A stretch of 64,000 bases of DNA from Leucobacter soli (GCF_910593785.1 NZ_CAJVAP010000002.1:80658-144657); one strand, 5' to 3'. Shown: positions 40,628 through 50,724, counted from the first letter of the stretch. Translations and numbers: made by a program. Notes: generated by a model from the sequence alone, not told the origin.

Positions 40628-41267
40628 CCCCGGGCGCGAGAGCCGCGATCCGACGCTCGAGGTCGAAGCGGCCTGCTTCGCGGCAGGCGCCGAGCTCGTC
40701 ATCGGGATAGACGAGGTGGGCCGCGGCGCCATCGCCGGCCCAGTGGCGGTCGGCGCCCACGCCGTCGGCTCCGGCACGACGGCGTTCCCCGAGGGATTGC
40801 GCGACTCCAAGCTGTTGAGCGAGAAGCGGCGCGAAGCCCTCGGGCCGCTCGTCGCGGAATGGGGGCGCGGCGCCGTCGGCTTCGGCGCGGCCGAGGAGAT
40901 CGACGCGCGCGGCATCGTCGCGATGCTCGGCGAGGCCGCACGCCGGGCGCTGCTGGAGCTGCACGAACTCGGCGTCCCGGTCGACCGGGCGGTGATCCTG
41001 CTCGACGGCTCCCACGACTGGCTCTCGCCGGTGCTCCGCCGGCCGCTCGACGTGCGGACCCGGGTCGGAGCCGATCGAGCCTGCGCCAGCGTCTCAGCCG
41101 CATCCGTGCGCGCGAAGGTGGCGCGCGACGCGCTGATGCGCGACGCGCACGAAGTGCACCCGCACTACGGCTGGGCCTCGAACAAGGGGTACGGAGCGCA
41201 TGCGCACTACGCGGGCATCGACGCCCACGGGCTGACGCCGCTCCATCGCCGCAGCTTCATCCACTGA
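40614..41267 (+). CDS. rnhB: Ribonuclease HII
   Basis: Removes RNA from RNA-DNA hybrids and misincorporated ribonucleotides. The 217-residue protein has the N-terminal signature IGIDEVGRGAIAGPVAVGA with the first catalytic Asp-Glu pair, the segment LRDSKLLSEKRR, and the acidic residues of ILLDGSHDWL and GADRACASVSAASVRAKVARD. ATG 40614 lies inside the lepB coding end (14-bp overlap), so the genes are coupled. It is the usual companion of rplS-lepB. Confidence 0.94.
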   Translation: MAGSDPGRESRDPTLEVEAACFAAGAELVIGIDEVGRGAIAGPVAVGAHAVGSGTTAFPEGLRDSKLLSEKRREALGPLVAEWGRGAVGFGAAEEIDARGIVAMLGEAARRALLELHELGVPVDRAVILLDGSHDWLSPVLRRPLDVRTRVGADRACASVSAASVRAKVARDALMRDAHEVHPHYGWASNKGYGAHAHYAGIDAHGLTPLHRRSFIH

Positions 41268-41317
41268 GCCGTGCGCCGTGCCGATCCGGCGAGGAGCGCT
41301 GCGCCGATCCGGCGCGG

Positions 41318-41323
41318 TAGTCT
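41318..41323 (+). promoter_or_regulatory. -10 element (TAGTCT) of murI, leaderless
   Basis: The seventh base after the final T is the G of the murI GTG at 41330, so transcription and translation starts are predicted to coincide. Confidence 0.5.
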
Positions 41324-41329
41324 GGTGCG

Positions 41330-42181
41330 GTGACAGAGCAGGCGAATGATCGGCCGATCGGCGTCTTCGACTCCGGCGTCGGCGGGCTCACGGTCGCCCG
41401 GGCGATCCGGGATCAGCTGCCGAACGAGTCGATGATCTACGTCGGCGACACCGCGCGGACCCCGTACGGGCCGCGGCCGATCGCCGAGGTCCGCAGCTTC
41501 GCGTTGGAGATCCTCGACGGGCTCGTCGAGCAGGGCGTGAAGATGCTGGTGATCGCCTGCAACACGGCGAGCGCCGCGATGCTCAGGGACGCGCACGAGC
41601 GCTACGACGTTCCGGTGGTCGAGGTCATCGGCCCGACCGTCCGCAGCGCGATGAGCATCACGCGCAACGGCCGGGTCGGCCTGATCGGCACGGCCGGGAC
41701 GATCCAGTCGCGGGTCTACGACGACCTCTTCAGCATGCGCCCCGAGATCGAACTCACGGCGCGCGCCTGCCCCCGCTTCGTCGAACTGGTCGAGGCCGGC
41801 CGGACCAGCGGCCCCGAGGTGCTCGAGATCGCCGAGGAGTACCTCGCCCCCCTCGTCACGCGCAGGATCGACACGCTCGTGCTCGGCTGCACGCACTACC
41901 CGTTCCTGCGCGGTGCGATCCGGCAGGTCGTCGGACCCGAGGTGGCGCTGGTGTCGAGCGACATCGAGACCGCCGCAGAAGTGTATCGCGTGCTGACGCA
42001 GCGCGGGCTGCTGCGGGCAACCGGTGCGGAGGCGATCGCACCTGCCGAGCCCGAGGTGCGCTACGAGGCCACCGGCGACGACACCGCCGGCTTCGTGGAG
42101 CTGGCGCGCCGCATGCTCGGCATCGGCATCGACGCCGTCGACCATCTGGCCACCGGCGCGATCCGACTGCCGAACGGATGA
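41330..42181 (+). CDS. murI: Glutamate racemase
   Basis: Makes D-glutamate for peptidoglycan. The 283-residue enzyme opens with [17 protein letters not shown] and has both catalytic cysteines: Cys77 in [11 protein letters not shown] and Cys187 in [13 protein letters not shown]. The GTG start has no ribosome site, but a TAGTCT -10 sits in register for a leaderless transcript. rph follows after 46 bp with its own strong ribosome site, the conserved murI-rph-rdgB order. Confidence 0.95.
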   Translation: MTEQANDRPIGVFDSGVGGLTVARAIRDQLPNESMIYVGDTARTPYGPRPIAEVRSFALEILDGLVEQGVKMLVIACNTASAAMLRDAHERYDVPVVEVIGPTVRSAMSITRNGRVGLIGTAGTIQSRVYDDLFSMRPEIELTARACPRFVELVEAGRTSGPEVLEIAEEYLAPLVTRRIDTLVLGCTHYPFLRGAIRQVVGPEVALVSSDIETAAEVYRVLTQRGLLRATGAEAIAPAEPEVRYEATGDDTAGFVELARRMLGIGIDAVDHLATGAIRLPNG

Positions 42182-42227
42182 ACCCTCGAGACGGCGAAGC
42201 GCCGCTCGGACGAAGGAGAGAAGCGAG

Positions 42228-42977
42228 ATGAACGAGACGACGCGCGCCGACGGGCGGACCCCCGCCGAGATCCGCCCGGTGACGATCGAGCGCGGCTGGA
42301 GCCGCCAGGCCGAGGGCAGCGCGCTGATCTCCTTCGGGGAGACCCGCGTGCTGTGCACCGCTTCGTTCACGCCCGGCGTGCCGCCGTGGCTGCGCGGCAA
42401 GGGGACCGGCTGGGTGACGGCCGAGTACTCGATGCTGCCGCGGTCGACGAACGAGCGGACGCAGCGCGAGTCGGTGAAGGGCCGGATCGGCGGACGCACC
42501 CACGAGATCTCGCGGCTCATCGGCCGGAGCCTCCGCGCGGTCGTCGATACGCGGGCGCTGGGCGAGAACACCATCGTCATCGACTGCGACGTGCTGCAGG
42601 CCGACGGCGGCACCCGCACCGCCTCGATCACCGGCGCGTACGTCGCCCTCGCCGACGCGATCGCCTGGGGGAAGGCGCAGGGCCACATCCCGGCGAAGGC
42701 GACGGCGCTGAAGGACAGCGTCGCCGCAGTCTCCGTCGGCATCGTGGACGGCGTACCCCTCTCCGACCTGGCGTACGTCGAGGACGTGCGCGCGGAGACC
42801 GACATGAACGTGGTGGTCGCCGGCTTGGGTGCCTTCGTCGAGGTGCAGGGCACGGCCGAGGGGGCGCCGTTCGCGCGCACCGAGCTGGATGCTCTGCTCG
42901 ACCTCGCCCTCGCCTCCGCCGCGGAGCTGCGCGAGCTCCAGCGGACCGCGCTCGACGGGCCCGGGGCAGAGGCGTGA
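42228..42977 (+). CDS. rph: Ribonuclease PH
   Basis: Phosphate-dependent 3'-exoribonuclease that trims tRNA precursors. The 249-residue product is full length and shows the family landmarks [49 protein letters not shown] and [21 protein letters not shown]. The start at ATG 42228 follows AAGGAGAG; the longer open frame upstream runs inside murI and is discarded. The stop overlaps rdgB by 4 bp (GTGA). Confidence 0.96.
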   Translation: MNETTRADGRTPAEIRPVTIERGWSRQAEGSALISFGETRVLCTASFTPGVPPWLRGKGTGWVTAEYSMLPRSTNERTQRESVKGRIGGRTHEISRLIGRSLRAVVDTRALGENTIVIDCDVLQADGGTRTASITGAYVALADAIAWGKAQGHIPAKATALKDSVAAVSVGIVDGVPLSDLAYVEDVRAETDMNVVVAGLGAFVEVQGTAEGAPFARTELDALLDLALASAAELRELQRTALDGPGAEA

Positions 42978-43627
42978 GCAGCGGCGTGACCGGCGGTGGG
43001 AGCAACGGTGGAGGCGGTGCGACCCGCGTCGTCCTCGCATCGCACAACGCGCACAAGCTCGAAGAGCTGCGCAGGATCCTCGCGCCCCTCGTACCGGGCA
43101 TCGAGCTGCTCGCCTACGACGGCCCGGAACCCGTCGAGAGCGGCGTCACCTTCGAGGCGAACGCGCTGCTGAAGGCGCGCGCCGCGGCGGCGCACACCGG
43201 ACTGCCGGCGATCGCCGACGACTCCGGCATCGCGGTCGACGTGCTCGGCGGCAGCCCGGGTATCTTCTCGGCGCGCTGGGGCGGCCCCGCCCGCGACGAC
43301 GCCGCGAACGTCGAACTGCTGCTCTGGCAGCTCTCCGATCTCGCCGACGCGCACCGCGCCGCATCGTTCGTCTGCGCTGCGGCACTCGCGCTGCCCGGCG
43401 ACGGCGCGGTCGGCGCAGGCGACGAGGTCGCGGTACGCGGCGTCTGGCCGGGCTCGATCCTGCGCGCACCGGCCGGCGACGGCGGCTTCGGCTACGACCC
43501 GGTGTTCCTCCCCGAGGGCGAGCAGCGATCCGCGGCGCAGCTGAGCCCGGCGGAGAAGGACGCGAGCTCCCACCGTCGCCGCGCATTCACGGCGCTGGCC
43601 GAGGAGATGCGGAGGCTGCTGCCCTGA
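42974..43627 (+). CDS. rdgB: Non-canonical purine NTP pyrophosphatase (RdgB/HAM1)
   Basis: Hydrolyses dITP, ITP and XTP to keep them out of nucleic acids. The 217-residue protein has a short Gly/Ser-rich N-terminal lead and then [45 protein letters not shown] holds the metal/substrate residues and appears here as residues 59-85. Further landmarks are [22 protein letters not shown] and [11 protein letters not shown]. The GTG start overlaps rph. It is the last gene of the murI-rph-rdgB unit. Confidence 0.95.
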   Translation: MSSGVTGGGSNGGGGATRVVLASHNAHKLEELRRILAPLVPGIELLAYDGPEPVESGVTFEANALLKARAAAAHTGLPAIADDSGIAVDVLGGSPGIFSARWGGPARDDAANVELLLWQLSDLADAHRAASFVCAAALALPGDGAVGAGDEVAVRGVWPGSILRAPAGDGGFGYDPVFLPEGEQRSAAQLSPAEKDASSHRRRAFTALAEEMRRLLP

Positions 43628-43635
43628 AACCGGTC

Positions 43636-43693
43636 TCGAAAGGCGGAAAAATGCTGCCTGCTGAAAAATTTTGAGCACTTTCCCGCCTCTCGA
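43636..43693. repeat. Long-spaced inverted repeat with AT-rich centre between rdgB and the fusion gene
   Basis: TCGAAAGGCGG (43636-43646) pairs with CCGCCTCTCGA (43683-43693) with one mismatch, around 36 bases containing CTGAAAAATTTTGAG. It could be a terminator stem for rdgB or a regulatory site for the fusion gene. The A/T-rich centre is the most promoter-like stretch in this 202-bp gap. I could not fix a -10/-35 pair. Confidence 0.4.
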
Positions 43694-43829
43694 GGCACCC
43701 GAGACGCCGGCTTGTGCGGTCGCCGTACGCGACCCGAGCCCGAGTACCCCGCGAGCGCGAAGCGCACAGGATGCGGTACCCAACACACTCGCCACATCAT
43801 TTCGAAGTTCTTCGGATGGAGATATCACG

Positions 43830-46800
43830 ATGACGGATAACCAGACGGGCGGCCTCGTGCGCCCCGACGTGGATGAGCGCGGCGCAGAGACCATCGCACG
43901 CGTGTGTTACGGCCTCGAGGCGACGGCGGTCGAGCTCGGCAGCAACCAGGATCGCAACTTCCTGCTCGTCGAGGCGGACGGCGCGAAGAGCGTGCTGCGC
44001 GTCGACAACCCGGTTTTCGGGGACGCGGCGCGCGAGGGCCAGCACGCCGCGATCGACGCGTACTGCGCGGCCGGCGTCGCGGTGGCGGTGGTGCTGCCCG
44101 GGATCGACGGGGAGCTCACGCAGCGATGGAACGGCCTCGCCGTGCGCCGCAGCGAGTTCGCCGCGGGGGAGTCGATCGTCGACGCGGGCTACCTCGCGCC
44201 CGTCGTGCTCGAGGAGTTCGGGGAGCTTGCCGCGGCCTCGGTGAGTGCGCTCGCCGGCCTCGCCCACGCCGGCCTCGACCGGGCCCACATGTGGGACATG
44301 CGCGTCGCCCATGCCGAGACGGTGAAGCTGGCAGGCTCGATCACCGACCCGGGCCTGCACGAGCGGGTGCTCGCCTCCGCCGATGCCGCGAATGCCGCCC
44401 TCGCCGCGGTCGCCGGGGAACTGCCGGTGCAGGCGATCCACGGAGACCTGACCGACGACAACGTGATGGGCGCGCGCGGCGACGACAGCCGGCTGCACCC
44501 GGGCACGCTGCTCGACCTCGGCGACCTCTCCTACGGCTGGCGGGTCGCCGAACTCGCCGTCACCGCGAGCTCGATGCTGCACCACGACGCGGATCGCCCC
44601 CTGCGCGTGCTCGACACCGTCGCCGCGTTCCACCGGACCGCCCCGCTCAGCCGAGCCGAGGCGGAGGCGCTCTGGCCGCTCGTCGTGCTGCGCGCGGCCC
44701 TCCTGGTCGCGAGCGGTTGGCGCCAGCTCGAGATCGACGGGAGCAATGCGTACGCGCGCGAGCGGATCGCGGGGGAGCAGTCGATCTTCGACGCCGCGAC
44801 GCGCTACCCGCTCCGCGAGATGACGGAGCAGGTCCTGGCGCGACTGGGCCTGATCTCGGGCACGCCGGCGCCGACCGGCTCGGGCGAGGGCGCCCTGAGG
44901 TCGGTGCTGCCCGGCCTGCGCGGAGAGGTGGCGATCCTCGATCCGGGTATCGAGTCCGACGCCCTGGACGCGGGGCGCTGGCTCGACCCCGAGGCGGAGA
45001 ACGGACTGGCGGACGCGGCCTTCGCCGCCGGGGCGCACGCCGCGGTGATGCCGTACGGCGTCTACCGCCTCACCCGCACCCGGGTGGACCGCAGCGACGC
45101 CGCAGAGACCTGGCCGACCCGTACCGAGATCCGTGTCGCCGGAGGCGAGGCGCTCGAGGTGACCGCGCCTGCGAGCGGCCGAGTCGCCGCGGTCGGCGCG
45201 ACGAGCGTCGTCATCGAGGTCGGCTCCGTGGCCCCCGCCGAGCCCCGCGTCGAGCTCCGCGGCGAGAACAGCGCCGAGCACGGCGCCGACTGGCACCTGG
45301 TCCTCACCGGCGTCGAGCCGTCCGTCGCGCCGGGGGCGGAGCTCCGCGACGGCGCCGGGATCGGCGTGCTCCCCGCCTCGGCGGCGGGCGAGGCGCGAGA
45401 GCTGATGGTCGGCCTGCGCCGATCCGACACGGGGCCCGAATCGGACGGGGTCGAATTCGTCTCCCCGGAGCGCGTGCCGGCCTGGGCTCGTCTCACCCAC
45501 GATCCCGCCGGACTGCTCGGCCTGCCCCCGCTCGCTCAGCGCGACGAGGCCGCCGACGAGCGGCGCCGCCGCGAGCGGATCTTCGCGAGCGCGCAGGAGC
45601 GCTACTACGAGCAGCCGATGCAGATCGAGCGCGGCTGGCGGCACCACCTGATCGACACGACCGGGCGATCCTACGTCGACGTCGTGAACAACGTGACCGG
45701 GCTCGGCCACGGCCACCCGGGGGTCGCGGATGCCGTGAACCGCCAGATCCGGATCCTCAACACCAACTCGCGCTTCCTCTACCGGGAACTCGCCGAGTAC
45801 AGCGAGCGGCTGCTCGCCCTGCTGCCCGAGGACTCCGCACTCGACACCGTGCTTCTCGTCAACAGCGGATCCGAGGCCGTGGACCTCGCGTTGCGGCTCG
45901 CCCAGGCGGCGACGGGACGCAAGACGGTCGTCGCCCTGCGCGAGGCCTACCACGGCTGGACGATGGCGAGCGACGCGGTGACGACGAGCGCCTACGACAA
46001 CCCCTACGCGCTGGACAACCGGCCCGACTGGATCCACGTCGCCGACGTGCCCAACCGCTTCCGCGGCACCTATCGCGGCGAGGCCGGCGACGCGGCGATC
46101 GGCGCGAAGTACGCGGCCGACCTCGGCCGGGACCTCGACGCGCTCGCCGCAGCTGGGCGCGACGTCGCCGGCTTCATCTGCGAATCGGTGCTCGGCAACG
46201 CGGGCGGCGTGCTGCTGCCCGGCGGCTACCTCGCCGACGCCTACTCCCGGGTGCGCGCCGCGGGCGGGCTCTGCATCGCCGACGAGGTGCAGGTCGGCTT
46301 CGGTCGCATGGGCTCGAGCTTCTGGGGCTTCGAGCAGTCGGGGGTGCTCCCCGACATCATCACGATCGCGAAGCCCATGGGCAACGGCTTCCCGATCGGC
46401 GGGGTGATCACCACGAAGCGGATCGCCGATGCGCTCGCGAGCCAGGGCCAGTTCTTCTCCTCCGCGGGCGGCAACCCGCTCAGCTGCGTCGTCGGGCTCT
46501 CGGTGCTCGACGCGATGGAGGAGGAGCGCCTGCAGGAGAACGCCCGCGTCGTCGGCGGCCGGCTGGCCGAGGGCTTCCGCGCGCTGGCGGGGAAGCACGA
46601 CCTCATCGGCCCGGTGCACGGAGAAGGGCTCTACCTGGGCGTCGAGCTGGTGCGGGATCACGCGACCATGGAGCCCGCGACGGCGGAGGCCTCGGCGATC
46701 TGCGAGCGGCTCAAGGAACTCGGCGTGATCGTGCTCACGACCTCGGAGCGCTCGAACGTGCTGAAGGTCAAGCCGCCGCTCTGCCTCACCGCCGAGAGCG

Positions 46801-46850
46801 CGGATTTCGTGATCGCACGGCTAGACGAGGTGCTCTCGACCGGATGGTAG
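43830..46850 (+). CDS. Kinase / degenerate M23-like / class-III aminotransferase-fold fusion (phospholyase-type)
   Basis: A 1006-residue protein in three parts. Residues about 1-350 are an aminoglycoside-phosphotransferase/choline-kinase fold with the Brenner motif HGDLTDDNV (His204, Asp206) and the metal Asp in LLDLGDLSYG. Residues about 370-570 are beta-rich and recall the M23-peptidase/lipoyl-like barrel (EVTAPASGRVAAVG), but the metal-binding His-x(3)-Asp motif is not seen. Residues about 595-1006 are a class III PLP enzyme with GHGHPGVADAVNRQI, SGSEAVDLALRLA, the DEVQVGFGRMG loop and the PLP Lys848 in TIAKPMGNGFPIGG. In vertebrates the AGXT2L enzymes are phospholyases that act on phosphoethanolamine or phosphohydroxylysine made by related kinases. 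A bacterial fusion would phosphorylate an amino alcohol and then eliminate phosphate. Substrate unknown. I use ATG 43830 (GGAG upstream) rather than the upstream GTG-like start. Confidence 0.85.
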   Translation: MTDNQTGGLVRPDVDERGAETIARVCYGLEATAVELGSNQDRNFLLVEADGAKSVLRVDNPVFGDAAREGQHAAIDAYCAAGVAVAVVLPGIDGELTQRWNGLAVRRSEFAAGESIVDAGYLAPVVLEEFGELAAASVSALAGLAHAGLDRAHMWDMRVAHAETVKLAGSITDPGLHERVLASADAANAALAAVAGELPVQAIHGDLTDDNVMGARGDDSRLHPGTLLDLGDLSYGWRVAELAVTASSMLHHDADRPLRVLDTVAAFHRTAPLSRAEAEALWPLVVLRAALLVASGWRQLEIDGSNAYARERIAGEQSIFDAATRYPLREMTEQVLARLGLISGTPAPTGSGEGALRSVLPGLRGEVAILDPGIESDALDAGRWLDPEAENGLADAAFAAGAHAAVMPYGVYRLTRTRVDRSDAAETWPTRTEIRVAGGEALEVTAPASGRVAAVGATSVVIEVGSVAPAEPRVELRGENSAEHGADWHLVLTGVEPSVAPGAELRDGAGIGVLPASAAGEARELMVGLRRSDTGPESDGVEFVSPERVPAWARLTHDPAGLLGLPPLAQRDEAADERRRRERIFASAQERYYEQPMQIERGWRHHLIDTTGRSYVDVVNNVTGLGHGHPGVADAVNRQIRILNTNSRFLYRELAEYSERLLALLPEDSALDTVLLVNSGSEAVDLALRLAQAATGRKTVVALREAYHGWTMASDAVTTSAYDNPYALDNRPDWIHVADVPNRFRGTYRGEAGDAAIGAKYAADLGRDLDALAAAGRDVAGFICESVLGNAGGVLLPGGYLADAYSRVRAAGGLCIADEVQVGFGRMGSSFWGFEQSGVLPDIITIAKPMGNGFPIGGVITTKRIADALASQGQFFSSAGGNPLSCVVGLSVLDAMEEERLQENARVVGGRLAEGFRALAGKHDLIGPVHGEGLYLGVELVRDHATMEPATAEASAICERLKELGVIVLTTSERSNVLKVKPPLCLTAESADFVIARLDEVLSTGW

Positions 46851-46975
46851 TCGAAACGCGCCCGGAGGCCGCGGTGCATGGGTCGAATCCGGCCACCGGG
46901 CCCGCCCGCATCGCGGATGCTACGGTGGTCGGGTTGCATTCGACTCCCGGACAGGGTGAAAGGGGCGGTCGCCGC

Positions 46976-48319
46976 ATGTCGTATCGAAGGGTTTCCGCGC
47001 CATTCGCGTTCACGCTCGCCGCGCTGCTGGCGGTCAGCAGCGCCGTCGGCATCGGCGGCGCGGCGGATGCCGGCACGCCGGCCGCGGCCGCGGGGTGCAC
47101 GACCGGCAGCACCGTCGCCAAGCCGACGCTCAAGCAGCCGACGCTCACCTCGACCGGCAACGTGAGGATCTCGTGGACGCCGAGCGCCAGCTGCGTCACC
47201 GGGTTCAAGATCCACCTCGGCCTCGAGCACTTCGGTTCGAAGGGCGCCGTCGTGCTCTCCGCGAAGAAGGACGCGACCTCGATCGTGGTCTCGAAGGCGA
47301 ACCTCAAGAAACTGCGCGCCCCGCTGGGATCCGGGCGGCATTTCACGGTGCGCATGCAGGCCGTGAACGGCTCGAAGAAGAGCGTGCTGACGGCGAGCCG
47401 GATCACGGCCGCAGGCCAGCCGAAGTCGAGCCGGAGCTCCGGTTCGGCGAAGGTGCTGGTGGCCTCGTACAACCTGGCGTTCACGCCCGAGCTCAGCTCG
47501 GGAACCCTGAAATCCCGCCGCCCGGGCGTCGCGAAGCAGATCGTGAAGTCGGGCGCCTCCGTCCTCGCGATCCAGGAGTCCGTTGTGATCGCGGGCCGCG
47601 ACGACACCCAGCTCGGGTCCCTGACCACGCAGATCCGGAAGGCGCAGAAGAAGACGGGGAAGTCGGCGGCGTGGCGCTGGGTGCGCAGCACCCGGTACGC
47701 GGCGCCGGGCGTCTCGATGGGCGGCGACGGCACGCGGATCCTCTACAACAACAAGCAGGTGAAACTCCTCTCCGGATGCTCCGATACGACGGGCGGGAAG
47801 AAGTACTCCACGTCGTGCACGATCAAGCTGCCGCGGATCGGTGGAGCCGTCAACCAGCGGTGGGGCGCGATCGCTCGCTTCCAGGATCGGAAGACCGGGA
47901 AGAAGTTCTGGGTCGTCTCGGCGCACCTCGAGGTGCGCAAGGGGTCGAGCTACGACAAGAACCGCAGCGCCCAGCTGAAGAAGATCGTCAGCACGATCAA
48001 TAAGAAGAACACGCGCGACGAGCCGGTGCTGCTGGCCGGCGACCTCAACCTCTCGCCCACCCGCGGCACCGACCTCAAGACGCTGAACTCCCGCCTGACG
48101 GCGAAGGGCTACGTCAACGCGATCACCGCCGATACCGCCTACAACCTCGAGTACCAGACGTACAATGGCTGGAAGAAGCCCGTCGTCATGAAGAGCGGCC
48201 ACGCGGGGCGGATCGACCACATCTTCGCCCACGGGAACGTGCATCTGTCGACCTACAAGACCGTGCTGAGCTCGGCCTCGGATCATCACCTGATCAAGGC
48301 GGTGGCCTGGCTCAAGTAG
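46976..48319 (+). CDS. Secreted endonuclease/exonuclease/phosphatase (EEP) family protein
   Basis: A 447-residue exported protein. An N-terminal signal peptide (to about residue 40, ending in Ala-rich AGTPAAAAG) is followed by a fibronectin-III-like domain (about 48-145, with [17 protein letters not shown]). The EEP catalytic domain retains the expected residues: the Asn of SYNLAF, the Glu of [16 protein letters not shown], the His of [25 protein letters not shown] and SDHHLIKA. It is strikingly Lys-rich (GKKYSTS, KTGKKFW) compared with neighbouring proteins. Extracellular nuclease, sphingomyelinase-like or phosphatase activity are all possible. ATG 46976 follows AAAGGGG. It is probably monocistronic. 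Confidence 0.85.
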   Translation: MSYRRVSAPFAFTLAALLAVSSAVGIGGAADAGTPAAAAGCTTGSTVAKPTLKQPTLTSTGNVRISWTPSASCVTGFKIHLGLEHFGSKGAVVLSAKKDATSIVVSKANLKKLRAPLGSGRHFTVRMQAVNGSKKSVLTASRITAAGQPKSSRSSGSAKVLVASYNLAFTPELSSGTLKSRRPGVAKQIVKSGASVLAIQESVVIAGRDDTQLGSLTTQIRKAQKKTGKSAAWRWVRSTRYAAPGVSMGGDGTRILYNNKQVKLLSGCSDTTGGKKYSTSCTIKLPRIGGAVNQRWGAIARFQDRKTGKKFWVVSAHLEVRKGSSYDKNRSAQLKKIVSTINKKNTRDEPVLLAGDLNLSPTRGTDLKTLNSRLTAKGYVNAITADTAYNLEYQTYNGWKKPVVMKSGHAGRIDHIFAHGNVHLSTYKTVLSSASDHHLIKAVAWLK

Positions 48320-48376
48320 GCGAGCCGGCGAGCGGCCGCGGTGCACGCGATGGCAGGAGAGCCGGGTCGGGATCAC

Positions 48377-48382
48377 TAGACT
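48377..48382 (+). promoter_or_regulatory. -10 element (TAGACT) of the tRNA-Leu/leuB unit
   Basis: TAGACT gives a predicted +1 near 48389, four bases before the mature tRNA 5' end. No good -35 was found at 17-bp spacing. Confidence 0.45.
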
Positions 48383-48392
48383 GGAGTGGCTC

Positions 48393-48474
<82 letters not shown>

Positions 48475-48500
48475 CGTTCACCACACCAGAAGGAGCCGCC

Positions 48501-49565
48501 GTGACCCGCACCATCAAGCTCGCCGTGATCCCCGGAGACGGGATCGGCCCCGAGGTGATCGCCGAGGCGAACCGCGTTCTCGACGCGGTGCTCGCGGGAG
48601 GCGACGCGGTGCTGGAGCGCACGGAGTTCTCCTTGGGCGCGGAGCGCTACCTGGCGACGGGGGAGACCCTGCCGGAGGCGGAGCAGGCCGCGATCGCCGA
48701 GCACGATGCGATCCTCTTCGGCGCCGTCGGCGGCGTGCCCGGGGATCCGCGTCTCAAGGCGGCGAACATCGAGCGCGGACTGCTGCTCAAGCTGCGCTTC
48801 GACTTCGACCACTACGTCAATCTGCGGCCCTGCGCGCTCTACCCGGGCGTCGAATCGACGCTGAAGGATCCGGGCGAGGTCGACTTCGTCGTCGTGCGCG
48901 AAGGCACGGAGGGCCCCTACGCGGGCAACGGCGGGCGCCTGCGCGCCGGCACCGCGGCGGAGGTGGCGACGGAGGTCTCGGTCAACACGGCCTACGGCAT
49001 CGAGCGCGTCGTGCGCCACGCCTTCTCGCTCGCCGCCGCGCGCCCCAGGAAGAAGCTCACGTGGGTGCACAAGACGAACGTGCTCGTCCACTCGGGAGCG
49101 ACCTGGCAGCGGATCGTCGAAGCGGTCGCGGCCGAGCACCCGGAGATCGCCGTCGACTACCTGCACGTCGACGCGGCCACCATCTTCATGGTGCAGGACC
49201 CGTCGCGCTTCGACGTCATCGTGACTGATAACCTGTTCGGAGACATCCTCACGGACCTGGCCGGCGCTATCGGCGGCGGTATCGGTCTTGCAGCCAGCGG
49301 CAACATCAATCCCGACGGCACCTTCCCGAGCATGTTCGAGCCCGTGCACGGCTCTGCGCCCGACATCGCTGGGCAGCAGCTCGCGGACCCGACCGCGGCG
49401 ATCCTCTCCGCGGCCATCATGCTCGACCACCTGGGCTTCGACGGCGATGCCGAGCGCGTGCGCTCGGCCGTACGCGCCGACCTCGCCGCCCGCGGCGGCG
49501 CGAAGCGCTCCACCGCCGATATCGGCGCGGCCGTCATCGCGCAGCTCCCGCCGCGCGCGGCCTGA
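48501..49565 (+). CDS. leuB: 3-isopropylmalate dehydrogenase
   Basis: NAD-dependent oxidative decarboxylation step of leucine synthesis. The 354-residue protein has [19 protein letters not shown] at the N-terminus. Substrate/metal residues lie in [28 protein letters not shown] and [22 protein letters not shown], with [14 protein letters not shown] near the C-terminus. The start is GTG 48501 with AAGGAG; the long open frame that begins within the tRNA is rejected. ilvE starts 35 bp later, so leucine-specific and shared branched-chain steps are joined, and both may be cotranscribed with tRNA-Leu. Confidence 0.95.
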   Translation: MTRTIKLAVIPGDGIGPEVIAEANRVLDAVLAGGDAVLERTEFSLGAERYLATGETLPEAEQAAIAEHDAILFGAVGGVPGDPRLKAANIERGLLLKLRFDFDHYVNLRPCALYPGVESTLKDPGEVDFVVVREGTEGPYAGNGGRLRAGTAAEVATEVSVNTAYGIERVVRHAFSLAAARPRKKLTWVHKTNVLVHSGATWQRIVEAVAAEHPEIAVDYLHVDAATIFMVQDPSRFDVIVTDNLFGDILTDLAGAIGGGIGLAASGNINPDGTFPSMFEPVHGSAPDIAGQQLADPTAAILSAAIMLDHLGFDGDAERVRSAVRADLAARGGAKRSTADIGAAVIAQLPPRAA

Positions 49566-49600
49566 TCCCTCATCCTCCACGCAATCCCGAAAGCACCGCA

Positions 49601-50719
49601 ATGACCGAGCTGCACTTCACCCTGACCGAGGCGGACCGCCTGCCCGAGGCCGAGCGCGAGACCATCCTCGCGAACCCGGGCTTCGGCAACCACTTCACCG
49701 ATCACATGGTCTCGATCACGTGGACCCAGGAGGAGGGGTGGCACGATGCCGCCGTCCTGCCGTACGGGCCCATCCCCATGGATCCCGCGTCATCGGTGCT
49801 GCACTACGGGCAGGAGATCTTCGAAGGGCTCAAGGCCTATCGGCGCGAGGACGGCTCGATCGTCGCGTTCCGCCCCGAGGAGAACGGCCGCCGCCTGAAC
49901 GCGAGCGCCCGTCGGCTGGCGCTCCCCGAGCTTCCCGTCGACCTCTTCGTGGAGGGGGTGCGGCAGTTGGTCACGATCGACGCGGAGTGGGTGCCTTCGG
50001 GCGAGGATCAGACCCTCTACCTGCGCCCGTTCATGATCGCCGATGAGAGCTTCCTCGGGGTGCGCGCCGCGCAGCGCGCCCGCTTCCTCGTGATCGCCAG
50101 CCCGGCGGGGGCCTACTTCACGGGTGGTGTCAAGCCGGTCTCGATCTGGCTCTCCCGGGATCTCGCCCGAGCGGGGCGCGGCGGCACCGGGGCGGCGAAG
50201 TGCGGCGGCAACTACGCGTCGTCGCTCCTGCCGACTCGGATCGCTGCCGAGCACGGCTGCGCCCAGGTCCTGTTCTGCGACTCCGCCACCGAGGACACCA
50301 TCGACGAGCTCGGCGGCATGAACCTGTTCCTCGTGCAGGCCGGAGCCGACGGCGCGCCCCGCGCGCTGCTCACGCCGCGGATCAACGGCAACATCCTCGA
50401 CGGCATCACCCGCAAGAGCCTGATCCGGCTCGCGGAGGATCGCGGCCTCGCCGTCGAGGAGCGGGACATCACCGTGACCGAGTGGCGCGAGGGCGTCGCC
50501 GACGGATCGATCGTGGAAGCATTCGCCTGCGGCACCGCCGCGGTGATCACGCCGATCCGGCGGCTCCTCGGCGAGGATGGCCTGTCGATCGATTTCGGCG
50601 AGGAGAACAGTCCGGGCGAGCTCACGATGTCGCTCCGCGAGGAGCTCACCGGCATCCAGTACGGCGTCCGCGAGGATCGCCACGGCTGGCTCAGCGTGAT
50701 GGTGACCGCGGGGGCCTGA
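49601..50719 (+). CDS. ilvE: Branched-chain amino acid aminotransferase
   Basis: PLP aminotransferase for the last step of leucine, isoleucine and valine synthesis. The 372-residue protein belongs to the longer (type II) BCAT group. Landmarks are SVLHYGQEIFEGLKAYR, the PLP Lys200 in GTGAAKCGGNYASSLLP, and FACGTAAVITPI near the C-terminus. ATG 49601 has a weak upstream purine run (GAAAGCACCGCA). It sits between leuB and the FAH-family gene, all on the same strand with short gaps. Confidence 0.95.
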   Translation: MTELHFTLTEADRLPEAERETILANPGFGNHFTDHMVSITWTQEEGWHDAAVLPYGPIPMDPASSVLHYGQEIFEGLKAYRREDGSIVAFRPEENGRRLNASARRLALPELPVDLFVEGVRQLVTIDAEWVPSGEDQTLYLRPFMIADESFLGVRAAQRARFLVIASPAGAYFTGGVKPVSIWLSRDLARAGRGGTGAAKCGGNYASSLLPTRIAAEHGCAQVLFCDSATEDTIDELGGMNLFLVQAGADGAPRALLTPRINGNILDGITRKSLIRLAEDRGLAVEERDITVTEWREGVADGSIVEAFACGTAAVITPIRRLLGEDGLSIDFGEENSPGELTMSLREELTGIQYGVREDRHGWLSVMVTAGA

Positions 50720-50724
50720 CCGGG

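Noticed and set aside
43797..46661. 954-residue minus-strand open frame opposite the kinase/aminotransferase fusion
   Set aside because: Antisense shadow: composition dominated by Arg, Gly, His and Val, no motif, and full overlap with a well-supported gene.
43904..46975. Upstream in-frame extension of the EEP gene running inside the fusion gene
   Set aside because: It is a second-frame shadow; a signal peptide begins at ATG 46976 after a ribosome site.
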